From NCBI RefSeq assembly GCF_003432115.1, contig NZ_QWDC01000002.1, positions 992,001 through 1,056,000 on the forward strand: DNA of 64,000 nt, given 5' to 3'. The position numbers and the translations under genes are program-made. This stretch comes from Mucilaginibacter conchicola (GTDB lineage: Bacteria; Bacteroidota; Bacteroidia; Sphingobacteriales; Sphingobacteriaceae). How positions within the stretch are numbered: position 1 is the stretch's first letter; each line of letters begins with the position of its first letter. This document shows, piece by piece, positions 8,637 through 17,099 of this stretch. Below the pieces are notes generated by a model. It did not search any database, was not told where the DNA came from, and saw only the letters and a program-made list of their open reading frames with translations.

Positions 8637-9266
8637 TTAGACGTGGATGAAAAACTCCTCGTTAGGGCGACGAACTTTTGCCAATTTAGCGTAAGCATCA
8701 TCATCAGCGCGGTAGCCAATAGCTGCAATTACGGTAGTGGTAAGGCCTTTTTCTTTCAATCCCAGGATCTCATCAAACCTGGCCGGATCGAAACCTTCCA
8801 TAGGAGCACTGTCAATATCCTGTTCTGATGCTGCGGCGATCAGGTGGCCTAAAGCAATGTAAGCTTGTTTTTGTGCCCAAATGGTTAATTGCTCTGGTGT
8901 GCGGCCATTGATGGCACCAAGCACCATGTTCTCAAAACCAGCCAATGTTTCGCGCTCAACGCCGCGTACGGCAGCAACGTTATCAATGTATTTCTTACCG
9001 AAAGTTTCATTGAGCCCGGTTTCAGCAGCGAATACGATCAGTTGAGAAGCATCTGTTACTTGGGGCTGACCATAAGCAGCTTCGCGTAATTTTGCGCGGA
9101 TGCCTGCATCCTCTATTACCAATACGCGGTAATGCTGAAGGCCTATTGATGATGGTGCCAGTTTTACGGCATCCAAAATGTACCTTAATTTATCGGCGGC
9201 TATTTTTTTAGTGCTGTCGAATTTTTTGGTGGCGTAGCGCCAGTTCAATTTATCTACTAATGTCAT
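8637..9266 (-). CDS. NAD(P)H-dependent nitroreductase family oxidoreductase
   Basis: This 209-residue protein fits the FMN-binding nitroreductase fold and is close to NfsB-type enzymes in length. Evidence: the N-terminal WRYATKKFDSTKKI (the RRSxR-like FMN-phosphate motif, here RYATKKFD), LAPSSIGLQHYRVLVI (FMN binding), WAQKQAYIALGHLIAAASEQDIDSAPMEGF in the middle, and the closing GYRADDDAYAKLAKVRR. Enzymes of this group reduce nitro compounds, quinones or flavins using NAD(P)H; the natural substrate is unknown. It is monocistronic with its own terminator. Confidence 0.9.
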   Translation of the reverse strand: MTLVDKLNWRYATKKFDSTKKIAADKLRYILDAVKLAPSSIGLQHYRVLVIEDAGIRAKLREAAYGQPQVTDASQLIVFAAETGLNETFGKKYIDNVAAVRGVERETLAGFENMVLGAINGRTPEQLTIWAQKQAYIALGHLIAAASEQDIDSAPMEGFDPARFDEILGLKEKGLTTTVIAAIGYRADDDAYAKLAKVRRPNEEFFIHV

Positions 9267-9370
9267 GGTTCAATTATTTTAGTGTTGTGCGATGCAAAGA
9301 TGGGTGTTGCAACATATATTATGGTCATGCCACGGTAAGGATAGTATCAGGAAAAAGTAAACTTGGTTGA

Positions 9371-9760
9371 CTAAAATTCGTCGGCTGTTGAGCGTTCTTC
9401 GATAATATCGGTTGAGAAACGAATGTGATTGGCAGATATATCTATATTGAAATTATAATAGGAATGCTGGTTGCGATGGTCCTTGGTAAAATCTTCGCAG
9501 CCAAAAGTTAGTTGCATATCATAGCTAATGCGTAGCCTGCCTTTTAGTGAGGCAACATCAAATCGCTCCACAACAAATTGTACGTGGCTAATTGCTGATG
9601 GTCCAAACTTTGGCTTGTTCTCATATTGCAAAGCAGACTCCAGCGCAGGATACGCCCTGCTATCGGGATTAAAAAGTGCTTCGATAAAGCACAATATATC
9701 ATCCGGATGTTCAGGGGTATTGAAACCCAGAGGCAAATCGATATTGAACGATTGCTGCAT
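9371..9760 (-). CDS. Hypothetical protein coupled to the GT51 gene
   Basis: The 129-residue product has no signal peptide or membrane segment and looks like a soluble mixed alpha/beta protein, with a stretch of aromatic-rich strands near the end (QHSYYNFNIDISANHIRFS). I recognise no family. Its ATG overlaps the TAA of the upstream transglycosylase gene (TAATG, one shared base), which implies translational coupling and a possible shared role in the envelope, but this is inference only. Confidence 0.7.
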   Translation of the reverse strand: MQQSFNIDLPLGFNTPEHPDDILCFIEALFNPDSRAYPALESALQYENKPKFGPSAISHVQFVVERFDVASLKGRLRISYDMQLTFGCEDFTKDHRNQHSYYNFNIDISANHIRFSTDIIEERSTADEF

Positions 9761-12045
9761 TAGGGCATACGGTCTTTAAGTTCGCGTACCTTTGCTTTAC
9801 TCTCGTCTTTAAGGCGATTTTTTTCCGCTTTTATTTCTTTCTTGGTTTTGCCGGCAGTATCAATATTAGTTATCCGGTTTTCATAATCCAGTTTAACTTT
9901 TTCTATTTCGGCCTTAAGGCGGGCTTTAATAGCGTCGTTAGTCTCATCTATCTTCTTTTCCATATTGGCCTGCGCGGTATCTTTTTTACCGAACAGGCGC
10001 TGGAAGAAGTTAGGTTTCTTTGGTTCTTCATAAACCGGTGCTACAGCATCATTAGGCGCTGCATCATCATCATTGGCGGTTTGCCTTATCAGGCTATCGG
10101 CAGTTGCGGTATCAATTGGCGCAATTTGCCTGCGCAGACCTTCGCGAAGGCGTACGTTGTAGAAACCATAAGCATTGCTATCCGGCGATGTCCAACCGCG
10201 TTTTACCATAAGGCGGCCTATCAGGTTAAAGTAACCGTGCAGGCGCTGGCGCAGGGTGCCATCAGGCTCAAAGGCATAAAGGCCGGCCTTAGGGTTAGGT
10301 ACAATGCTGGCCAGGTAAATACTCTCACCAACCGTAAGCTCAGATGGGGCTTTGCCGAAATAATAGTGCGACGCCTCGCTGATACCGTAAATTCCGCGGC
10401 CCCACTCTATGATGTTAAAATAAACCTCAAGCATGCGGTTTTTGCTCATGATGCGGTTGTTCTCTATCAACCATACGATCAAGATCTCCTCAATTTTACG
10501 CGACAAAGTTTTGTTGCGCGTTAAGAACGCGTTTTTTATGAGCTGCATGGAGATGGTACTGCCGCCCCTTTTAAATTTCTTCTCCTTGATGTTGGTAATG
10601 AATGATTTACGTATCGATTCATCCACAAAACCACGATTGGTGTAGAACGACGGATCCTCTGCCGTCATTACCGCGTTGCGTAGGTTGGGCGATATCTGAT
10701 CTAACGGTGTAAATCCCGGATTGCCCGGCCCGATGGTATGTGGCGGCATGGCCTTGCCTTTTTCGTAAGGCGTATAAACAAAAGTATTGTTCAGTTTACC
10801 CAGGTCAACCTTGCCATATTTGACTATCCTGAAATCGTTGCTTTTTTGCAGGCTTGAATTGAACACCATATCATCCAGGTGCGATGAATCGAGAAATACA
10901 TCAAGATTATAGTTCAACTTACCTGCCACCTGTATACCATCCAGTGATTCAAACATCCCGGTAGGGAAGGAGTCGAAAACATCCTGTGCGTTTTGCCAGC
11001 CTGTTTTAATTTTGGCTTCGTAAATTTTTACAGGATTAAGCGTGTATTTCAAATATGGGTTGGCGGTAAGTTTCCTAAGATGGATAACAGACGAACTATC
11101 TAACGAGATAAAGTTAGTACCCACAACCACATTGGCATCAATAGAGCCATTTGGCACTACAATATCCTGCGTAGATAGCCCTTTATGGTTAAGCAACAGG
11201 TTACGGATTGACCATGAACCATTTATCTTGGTTTCGCCGCTACTGTGGCTTACGTCGCTCAGTTTAGTGCTGATGGTATCAAAGTTCAGCTTCAGTTTAA
11301 ACTTCTTTTCAATAAGAGGTAACTCAACCTTTTTGCCTTCGGCATACAAATGGACATCGATATTTTTATCGCTTGGTACCATTTTACCATCAAGGTGCCA
11401 GATAGATTCGCCGCTGTTTACATTGATGGTTGATTTAAGCTTGCCATCTTTAATAGATGCGGCACTGGTTAACAGGCTTACTGTGGTGCTATCATCCTTA
11501 AAGCTCGTCAAAAAGTTTTGCAGCGATAGGTTATCAGGTATTTTATAAAGTACTTCATTGATCAGCCTGTTTGAAACATCAGACAGGTCTACCTTGTGCC
11601 CGGTATCAGTAGTATCTTTCTTTTTCTTGAACAGGAAATCGAAGTTCTTTACTCCCTTTATACTGGTGAGATTAAGGTGGGCATTTTGCAGCACCACATC
11701 GCCAAGTTTTATATTGCCGAATATGAGCGGCATTATTTTAACACTTACATCAAAACGTTTAACCGAAAACAGGCTGTCGCGCTGCTCGGGCACTACGCTT
11801 ATATCGCTGAAAGCCACTGTGGCCATGCCGGTAAAGCGTGCCGAACCTATTTTTACATCTAAATTATAATCGCGCTTTGCTTTTGCCGTAGCTTTGCTGA
11901 TAGCTTTTTGAAGCAAAACCTCGCGCTTTGCGTATGCAATGTACCCACCTATCAATACTATTACTACTAACGCAGCAACAGATATAAGCGCAATACGAAT
12001 ATATTTGGGGTTGATGTGGATACGGGGCATAGATGATTTTTGCAT
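9760..12045 (-). CDS. AsmA-like / GT51 transglycosylase fusion protein
   Basis: With ATG at 12045 it has 761 residues. An upstream TTG (12075) seems too close to the promoter region, and ATG 12030 is also possible. Residues about 15-38 are a membrane anchor, about 40-430 form a beta-rich region resembling AsmA/DUF748-type periplasmic domains (VKIGSARFTGMATVAFSDISV, many short strands), and about 440-625 form a glycosyltransferase family 51 domain, which polymerises lipid II into glycan strands. The catalytic glutamate is E463 in TAEDPSFYTNRGF, followed by RGGSTISMQLIKN and EVYFNIIEWGRGIYG. No transpeptidase domain is present. A charged Lys/Glu tail ends the protein. The fusion makes it unlike the 240-residue MtgA of proteobacteria. 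Confidence 0.88.
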   Translation of the reverse strand: MQKSSMPRIHINPKYIRIALISVAALVVIVLIGGYIAYAKREVLLQKAISKATAKAKRDYNLDVKIGSARFTGMATVAFSDISVVPEQRDSLFSVKRFDVSVKIMPLIFGNIKLGDVVLQNAHLNLTSIKGVKNFDFLFKKKKDTTDTGHKVDLSDVSNRLINEVLYKIPDNLSLQNFLTSFKDDSTTVSLLTSAASIKDGKLKSTINVNSGESIWHLDGKMVPSDKNIDVHLYAEGKKVELPLIEKKFKLKLNFDTISTKLSDVSHSSGETKINGSWSIRNLLLNHKGLSTQDIVVPNGSIDANVVVGTNFISLDSSSVIHLRKLTANPYLKYTLNPVKIYEAKIKTGWQNAQDVFDSFPTGMFESLDGIQVAGKLNYNLDVFLDSSHLDDMVFNSSLQKSNDFRIVKYGKVDLGKLNNTFVYTPYEKGKAMPPHTIGPGNPGFTPLDQISPNLRNAVMTAEDPSFYTNRGFVDESIRKSFITNIKEKKFKRGGSTISMQLIKNAFLTRNKTLSRKIEEILIVWLIENNRIMSKNRMLEVYFNIIEWGRGIYGISEASHYYFGKAPSELTVGESIYLASIVPNPKAGLYAFEPDGTLRQRLHGYFNLIGRLMVKRGWTSPDSNAYGFYNVRLREGLRRQIAPIDTATADSLIRQTANDDDAAPNDAVAPVYEEPKKPNFFQRLFGKKDTAQANMEKKIDETNDAIKARLKAEIEKVKLDYENRITNIDTAGKTKKEIKAEKNRLKDESKAKVRELKDRMP

Positions 12046-12132
12046 CAAAACTAAACTAAATATAATGTGCTGCAAACGGATACGGCTCGCAATTTGTTTT
12101 TCTTAACAAACGCATGCTGCTACCTGTTTTCG

Positions 12133-12140
12133 TATTTTTG
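12133..12140 (+). promoter_or_regulatory. Promoter -7 box of mrp (TATTTTTG)
   Basis: TATTTTTG is an exact TAnnTTTG match that ends 14 bases before the mrp ATG, implying a very short leader. The transglycosylase gene diverges from the same intergenic region. Confidence 0.55.
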
Positions 12141-12154
12141 CCCTTAATTAAAAT

Positions 12155-13243
12155 ATGAATATTACTAAAGAACAAGTTTTACAAGCCCTTAGCCATGTTG
12201 AGGAGCCCGATCTGAAGAAAGACCTGGTAACCCTTAATATGATACAGGATATACATATTGACGGCAACAAGCTGGCCTTTTCTGTTGTGTTAACCACACC
12301 GGCCTGCCCGCTTAAAGATCTGATAGAAAATGCCTGCCGCAATGCCATTGGCCATTTCATCAGCAAAGATGTTGAAGTAACGGTAAAGATGACATCACAA
12401 GTTACCACGCAGCGTAATACCGGTGTGCCAGGGGTAAAAAATATCATCGCGGTAGCATCAGGTAAAGGTGGCGTGGGTAAATCAACCGTATCAGTAAACC
12501 TGGCTTTGGCTTTAGCTAAAACAGGCGCAAAGGTTGGTTTGATTGACGCGGATATCTACGGCCCATCCATCCCTATCATGTTTGGCCTGGAAGGCGCCCG
12601 CCCGATGGCTACGCAGGAGAACGGCAAAACCAAAATTGAGCCGATTGAGAAATACGGTATTAAATTACTGTCGATAGGTTTCTTTACTGATCCTAACCAG
12701 CCGGTACCATGGCGTGGGCCAATGGTATCAACCGCGGTTAAACAATTGTTTAACGATGCCGATTGGGGCGAATTGGATTATTTAGTGATAGACCTTCCAC
12801 CGGGAACAGGCGATATCCATATTACGGTTACCCAAAGCTTCCCGATAACAGGCGCTGTTGTGGTAACTACACCACAGAATGTGGCGCTTGCTGATGCTAA
12901 GAAGGGTATAGGCATGTTTATGATGGAAGCTATCAATGTGCCAATTATGGGTATTGTGGAGAACATGGCTTACTTTACGCCTGCCGAATTGCCTGAAAAT
13001 AAATATTATATATTTGGACAGGGCGGCGGCCAGAAACTGGCAACGCAGCTAAACGTACCATTCCTGGGAGAAATTCCGTTAATAAAAGGAATTAGCGACT
13101 CTGGCGATGCCGGCAAACCAATTGTGCTGGATGATAACAGCCCGATGACCGCATCGTTTATCGAAATGGCACAACGTGTGGCACAGCAGGTTTCGATCCG
13201 TAATGCAGAAAAAGCGCAAGTTTTGAATGCGGTAAATAATTAA
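12155..13243 (+). CDS. Mrp/ApbC-type iron-sulfur cluster carrier ATPase
   Basis: This 362-residue P-loop NTPase belongs to the Mrp/NBP35 family, which carries and delivers Fe-S clusters. Residues about 1-90 form the MIP18/DUF59 domain (VLQALSHVEEPDLKKDLV and TTPACPLKDLIENACRNA). The deviant Walker A GKGGVGKST starts near residue 103, followed by DADIYGPSIPIMFGL and the Walker B region LVIDLPPGTGDIHIT. The family CxxC cluster-binding pair near the C-terminus is not evident: the usual CPxC position reads YFTPAELPEN, without cysteines. It lies 29 bases before the NifU-like gene, so they form one Fe-S operon. Confidence 0.93.
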   Translation: MNITKEQVLQALSHVEEPDLKKDLVTLNMIQDIHIDGNKLAFSVVLTTPACPLKDLIENACRNAIGHFISKDVEVTVKMTSQVTTQRNTGVPGVKNIIAVASGKGGVGKSTVSVNLALALAKTGAKVGLIDADIYGPSIPIMFGLEGARPMATQENGKTKIEPIEKYGIKLLSIGFFTDPNQPVPWRGPMVSTAVKQLFNDADWGELDYLVIDLPPGTGDIHITVTQSFPITGAVVVTTPQNVALADAKKGIGMFMMEAINVPIMGIVENMAYFTPAELPENKYYIFGQGGGQKLATQLNVPFLGEIPLIKGISDSGDAGKPIVLDDNSPMTASFIEMAQRVAQQVSIRNAEKAQVLNAVNN

Positions 13244-13272
13244 TATCTTTACTTAATAATTTAATAAAAAAG

Positions 13273-13551
13273 ATGAGTTTAATTGATCAGGTGGAAGCAG
13301 CGTTAGATACTATTCGCCCTTATTTAGAGGCTGATGGCGGTAACGTGTCTATTGAAGAGATAACCCCTGAAAAAGTGGTGAAAGTTAAGCTATTGGGTTC
13401 ATGCGGCTCTTGCCCTATGAGCATCATGACGCTTAAGGCCGGTATTGAGCAGGCTATAAAAAAGGCTGTGCCCGAGATAACTGCTATTGAAGCAATAAAC
13501 CTAACCGACATTGATGACCCCAATGCCGTGCTTCCCGAAAATTTGAGATAG
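13273..13551 (+). CDS. NifU-like C-terminal domain Fe-S scaffold protein
   Basis: The 92 residues form a stand-alone NifU C-terminal (Nfu) domain. It opens with VEAALDTIRPYLEADGGNVSI and has the cluster-binding C44-x2-C47 in GSCGSCPMSIMTLKAGIE. Two such protomers normally share a [4Fe-4S] cluster that is handed to target proteins. Placement directly after the mrp gene supports a joint role in cluster delivery. Confidence 0.93.
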   Translation: MSLIDQVEAALDTIRPYLEADGGNVSIEEITPEKVVKVKLLGSCGSCPMSIMTLKAGIEQAIKKAVPEITAIEAINLTDIDDPNAVLPENLR

Positions 13552-13596
13552 TGTTAAGTATTTGTTAAATACACCCTTAGCCAACAGGCTTTGGTG

Positions 13597-13604
13597 TATT
13601 TTTG
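13597..13604 (+). promoter_or_regulatory. Promoter -7 box TATTTTTG before the carboxypeptidase-like gene
   Basis: An exact TAnnTTTG box lies 57 bases before the chosen ATG at 13661 and after the NifU-like stop codon, supporting a separate transcript. Confidence 0.5.
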
Positions 13605-13660
13605 TGCGCCCCTAACATAATATAATTAAAAGCGGCACGTAATTGGTGTATGTTTTTAAG

Positions 13661-14281
13661 ATGAAAAGACTAATTGGTATATTGTTTTTACTGGTTTCTT
13701 TATCGGCCCTTGGGCAGGAAAAAGAAAAACCGCTGGTACAGTTCAGTGGGGTGGTATATAATGCCGATAGTGTTAAGATGGTGGTGCCTTACGTAACGGT
13801 AACCAATCTTAGCAGCAATAAAACTGTTGTGATAACCAATTACAATGGTTATTTCTCATTTGTAGCACATGAGCAGGACTCGCTGCAATTTACCGCAATT
13901 GGTTATGCGCCTATAACGATGATGTTGCCACAAAACATTGCCAGCAAAAGCTACACCGCTAAAGTGATGCTGAAACCACAGATCACTAACCTGCCAATGG
14001 TACGTGTATTCCCCTGGGCTACTACTGATGAGTTCAGGAAAGATTTTGTGAACGCCAAAATTGCCGACGATGACCTGGAAATAGCCCGCAAAAATATCAG
14101 CCGTGCATCTATTGTAGCTATGACCAACACCCTTGCCCGCGACGGCCAGGAGATACAAGCAGCCAATGCGCAGCAAATGCACACTAATATTGTTAACTCG
14201 CACTCCATTACCAACCCGCTGCTTAACCCGCTTGCCTGGGGCAGTTTGATCAAGTCCATCACCGATGGTGGGGGGAAGTGA
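13661..14281 (+). CDS. Exported protein with carboxypeptidase-like regulatory domain
   Basis: The chosen ATG at 13661 gives 206 residues and places a clean Sec signal peptide first (MKRLIGILFLLVSLSALGQ, cleavage near LGQ). Residues about 25-115 form a CarboxypepD_reg-like beta-sandwich (VQFSGVVYNADSVKMVVPYVTVTNLS, with the later NYNGYFSFVAHEQDSLQFTAIGY). This domain is common in TonB-linked outer-membrane proteins, but no barrel or plug follows; the rest is a helical tail. It is probably a periplasmic or surface accessory protein. The function is unknown. It ends in a region with a strong bidirectional terminator. Confidence 0.8.
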   Translation: MKRLIGILFLLVSLSALGQEKEKPLVQFSGVVYNADSVKMVVPYVTVTNLSSNKTVVITNYNGYFSFVAHEQDSLQFTAIGYAPITMMLPQNIASKSYTAKVMLKPQITNLPMVRVFPWATTDEFRKDFVNAKIADDDLEIARKNISRASIVAMTNTLARDGQEIQAANAQQMHTNIVNSHSITNPLLNPLAWGSLIKSITDGGGK

Positions 14282-14290
14282 TTTAGAATA

Positions 14291-14422
14291 GAGTCAAGAT
14301 ATAAGAGTCAAGAACCAAGACAAATATAAAAAGCCGCTTATCGATCGATAAGCGGCTTTTCTTTTTAAGTCGTCAGCTGTCGGGCTATCTTGATTCCTGA
14401 CTCCTGCTGTCTTGACTCTTTT
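14291..14422. repeat. Inverted heptamer-repeat element, copy 1
   Basis: Left half (14291-14323) is a degenerate array of 7-base units (AGTCAAG, ATATAAG, AGTCAAG, AACCAAG). The right half (14388-14422) is a similar array in reverse complement. A terminator hairpin (14329-14360) lies between them, and the element fills the gap between two convergent genes. The same design recurs at 61227-61339. Confidence 0.65.
14329..14360. terminator. Bidirectional intrinsic terminator
   Basis: AAAAGCCGCTTATCGA pairs perfectly with its reverse complement, which follows directly, and both sides end in A/T runs. It serves the convergent genes ending at 14281 and 14424. Confidence 0.9.
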
Positions 14423-14423
14423 C

Positions 14424-14996
14424 CTATCGTCCTTTCTTCGCAGCAGGGAATTTCATGCGGTAGTCTACATCTACAGCACCTTTTGAAATATCGTTCAGTT
14501 TTTTCTCTATAAGACGTTTGCGCAGCGGGCTTAGCTTATCGGTAAATAATTTGCCCTCAATATGGTCATACTCGTGCTGGATGATGCGGGCTGCCATGCC
14601 GGTAAAGGTTTCTTCGTGGTGTTTCCAGTCCTCGTCATAGTACGACATCAGGATGGTTGATTTGCGGCTAACGTCCTCACGGATATCAGGGATACTTAAA
14701 CAGCCCTCGTTAAATGGCCACTCTTCGCCGCTTTCTTCTAAAATGGTAGCATTGATAAATGCTTTTTTGAAATCCTTCAGTTCCGGTTCCTCATCATCAA
14801 ACGGAGAAGCATCAACCACAAATAAGCGCATGCTCATGCCTACCTGCGGGGCGGCTAAACCCACGCCACGGGCACCGTACATGGTTTCGTACATGTTCTC
14901 TACTAACTCTTTTATATGCGGGTATTCGTCAGACTCTATAGCTGTTGCTTTTCTCCTTAAAACAGGGTCGCCATAGGCTACAATGGGATATTTCAT
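14424..14996 (-). CDS. def: Peptide deformylase
   Basis: This 190-residue metalloenzyme removes the formyl group from the first methionine of new proteins. All three signature motifs are present: GVGLAAPQVG (residues 44-53), EGCLS with metal-ligand C99, and HEYDH with H141, catalytic E142 and H145. It lies 22 bases after the M16 peptidase gene on the same strand and probably shares its transcript. Confidence 0.97.
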   Translation of the reverse strand: MKYPIVAYGDPVLRRKATAIESDEYPHIKELVENMYETMYGARGVGLAAPQVGMSMRLFVVDASPFDDEEPELKDFKKAFINATILEESGEEWPFNEGCLSIPDIREDVSRKSTILMSYYDEDWKHHEETFTGMAARIIQHEYDHIEGKLFTDKLSPLRKRLIEKKLNDISKGAVDVDYRMKFPAAKKGR

Positions 14997-15018
14997 AATT
15001 GCAAAGGTAGGTGTTTAT

Positions 15019-16248
15019 TTATTTAGGCTCAAATAGTAAGGTTATCAAACGGTTTTGGTCAAATATTTCATTACTTATCTCTAACAATTGAGAGGCAGTA
15101 ACGGCGTTTATTTTTGCAAAAATGTCTTCAAGCGAATCGATATGGTTAAAGTCCATAAGGCTTTTGGCCATGGAGATAATAAGGCTCATGCGGCTTTCTT
15201 CTGCCAAAGCTATCTGGCCAATGAACTTGTCTTTTGCCTGCTTTAAAAGCACATCGCCCAGTTTATTATCGCGAAGCTTTTTCAGTTCTTTATGAACCAG
15301 CTTGGTTGCTTTGTCGGTCTTCTCAGCATCGGTACCAAAGTAAATGGAGAAAATACCCGTATCGGTAAGCGAAGTGTAGTTTGATTCTATAGTATAGGCA
15401 ATACCATGTTTCTCGCGGATCTCGAGGTTTAAACGGTTGCTCATGCCCATGCCGCCCAAAACGTTATTCAGCAGCAGCAAACCATATTTGTTTGGGTGTG
15501 CCGATGGATAAGCCCTGCCGCCGATAATGCAATGCGTTTGCGCAATAGGTTTCTCAACTGCATAAATGCCGCTTGCAACAGGTTGTGGTGCTATGCGGCT
15601 TTTCTCTACCTTGTTCTCTGCAACGTGTCCAAAGTACTTCTCGCACATTTTTACCAGTTTCTCAAATTTGTAATCGCCATAAACGGCAAATACCATTTGG
15701 TGGGTGTTATGTGTAGTTTGGGTAAACTGGTGAATATCCTGCTGTGAAATGGCATTAACGCTTTCGGTGGTGCCCAGTATGTTGTTGCCTATCGGATGGT
15801 CTTTAAAGAGATACTCCTCAAAATCATCTTGAATAGCTTCTTCGGGCTGGTCCTGGTAGGATGCTATCTCATCAAGGATTACACCGCGTTCCTTTTCCAT
15901 TTCGTCTTCGGGGAAAGTAGAATGGAACAGGATGTCTTCAAACAGATCGACAGCGCGCTCCAGGTGTTGATTGAGTAGCGATGCATGGATGCAGGTATAC
16001 TCTTTTGTGGTATAGGCATTCAGGTCGGCACCCACCAGCTCCAGCCGGTTAAGAATCTGGGTGGTGTTGCGGCGTTCGGTCTCTTTGAACAGCATGTGTT
16101 CAATAAAATGTGCCAAACCCTCTTTGCCGGGCAATTCATCGCGCGAGCCTGCGTTAAAAACAAAACAGCAGTGCGTTATAGGCGATGGTGAATGTTTAAA
16201 GAGTATGCGGATCCCGTTTGATAAGGTATGTATCTGATGGTCTGTCAT
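15019..16248 (-). CDS. M16-family zinc peptidase
   Basis: The 409-residue protein has the inverted zinc motif H47-x2-E50-H51 (HFIEHMLF) typical of M16 peptidases (processing peptidase/PqqL type), with the distal glutamate in the region EKERGVILDEIASYQD. Two homologous halves are recognisable; the second half (from about residue 170, with ALYP-like AYPSAHPNKYGLLLLNNVLGGMGMSNRL) lacks the metal motif, as usual. No signal peptide is seen, so it appears cytoplasmic. A TATCTTTG box sits just upstream and def follows. Confidence 0.92.
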   Translation of the reverse strand: MTDHQIHTLSNGIRILFKHSPSPITHCCFVFNAGSRDELPGKEGLAHFIEHMLFKETERRNTTQILNRLELVGADLNAYTTKEYTCIHASLLNQHLERAVDLFEDILFHSTFPEDEMEKERGVILDEIASYQDQPEEAIQDDFEEYLFKDHPIGNNILGTTESVNAISQQDIHQFTQTTHNTHQMVFAVYGDYKFEKLVKMCEKYFGHVAENKVEKSRIAPQPVASGIYAVEKPIAQTHCIIGGRAYPSAHPNKYGLLLLNNVLGGMGMSNRLNLEIREKHGIAYTIESNYTSLTDTGIFSIYFGTDAEKTDKATKLVHKELKKLRDNKLGDVLLKQAKDKFIGQIALAEESRMSLIISMAKSLMDFNHIDSLEDIFAKINAVTASQLLEISNEIFDQNRLITLLFEPK

Positions 16249-16256
16249 AAAAGGTT

Positions 16257-16264
16257 CAAAGATA
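16257..16264 (-). promoter_or_regulatory. Promoter -7 box of the M16 peptidase-def operon
   Basis: On the minus strand this reads TATCTTTG, an exact TAnnTTTG match that ends 8 bases before the peptidase start codon. Confidence 0.5.
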
Positions 16265-16308
16265 GCGTATAAACACGCAAATTGTTTCGCAATTAGTATG
16301 TTTACAAA

Positions 16309-16848
16309 ATGAAATTACAAATAGCCGACCTTGAGTTTGAGCCCCTGTTTTCGCATGAGGCCATCCAACAACGCATAGCCGAAGTAGCCCAGGATATAAA
16401 TAATGACTTTGAAGACCGCCAGCCTGTTTTTGTGGGCATACTGAATGGCAGTTTCTTATTCATTGCCGACCTTGTGCGCGAAATTGTGGTGCCTTGCGAG
16501 GTTACATTTGTAAAACTGGCTTCATACTTTGGCGGTACCTCAAGTACCCGCCAGATCCGTGACGATTTTGATCTGACGATAGACATCAAAGACCGAGATA
16601 TTATCCTGATAGAAGATATTATAGATACCGGCAATACCATCAAATTCCTGATAGAAAAACTGCAGGTACGCGAGCCGCGATCAATCACGGTTTGCAGCCT
16701 GCTGCTAAAACCCGATTCTATTGAGCACAGTGTTGAAGAACTGCGCTATGTAGCCTTCCAGATCCCTAACAAATTTGTGGTGGGTTATGGGTTAGATTAC
16801 CGCGAGTTGGGAAGAAACCTGAGAGGGATTTATCAAAAAGTGGGGTAA
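16309..16848 (+). CDS. hpt: Hypoxanthine phosphoribosyltransferase
   Basis: This 179-residue purine salvage enzyme joins hypoxanthine or guanine to PRPP. The PRPP-binding loop is seen as IILIEDIIDTGNTIKFL, the early loop as VGILNGSFLFIADL, and the base-binding end as FVVGYGLDYRELGRNL. Length and motif order fit bacterial Hpt. It diverges from the M16 peptidase operon; a near-consensus -7 box (TATGTTTA) lies about 5 bases before the ATG. Confidence 0.95.
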   Translation: MKLQIADLEFEPLFSHEAIQQRIAEVAQDINNDFEDRQPVFVGILNGSFLFIADLVREIVVPCEVTFVKLASYFGGTSSTRQIRDDFDLTIDIKDRDIILIEDIIDTGNTIKFLIEKLQVREPRSITVCSLLLKPDSIEHSVEELRYVAFQIPNKFVVGYGLDYRELGRNLRGIYQKVG

Positions 16849-16855
16849 CTTCATA

Positions 16856-16891
16856 ACAAACAAGCGGCATAAAAACATGCCACTTGTTTGT
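16856..16891. terminator. Hairpin between convergent genes
   Basis: ACAAACAAGCGGCAT pairs with ATGCCACTTGTTTGT with one mismatch around a 6-base loop, between the ends of hpt and the small membrane protein gene. There is no T-run beyond the stem, so its strength as a terminator is unsure. Confidence 0.5.
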
Positions 16892-16897
16892 AAGTAC

Positions 16898-17089
16898 TTA
16901 TCGCTTCTGATGTTGTTTGTTAAACATTAATAGCAAATAAACGGCGATAGCAATTGAGCTTAGTCCAATTATTATTAAGAAACGGGCCGACGACCTGTCA
17001 TAATGATTTATAAATAGCCATATACCGGTTAAAATAAATAGGGCGCCGAATATTAGCGACGAGTATATTTTGAATTTTAAAGCTTTCAT
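16898..17089 (-). CDS. Small two-helix membrane protein, possible immunity partner
   Basis: The 63 residues contain two hydrophobic helices (about 9-29 and 36-56) joined by a short polar turn (NHYDRSSAR) and a basic tail (KQHQKR). I recognise no family. Its start lies 10 bases after the stop of the Cys-rich-tailed lipoprotein gene on the same strand, so the two form one transcription unit. Small membrane proteins next to bacteriocin-like genes are often immunity factors; that role here is inference from context only. Confidence 0.7.
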   Translation of the reverse strand: MKALKFKIYSSLIFGALFILTGIWLFINHYDRSSARFLIIIGLSSIAIAVYLLLMFNKQHQKR

Positions 17090-17099
17090 AGCTGTTTAA

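Noticed and set aside
14291..14422. CRISPR array from short repeated units
   Set aside because: Units are only 7 bases, degenerate and without spacers; no cas gene is near. No CRISPR array was seen anywhere in the window.
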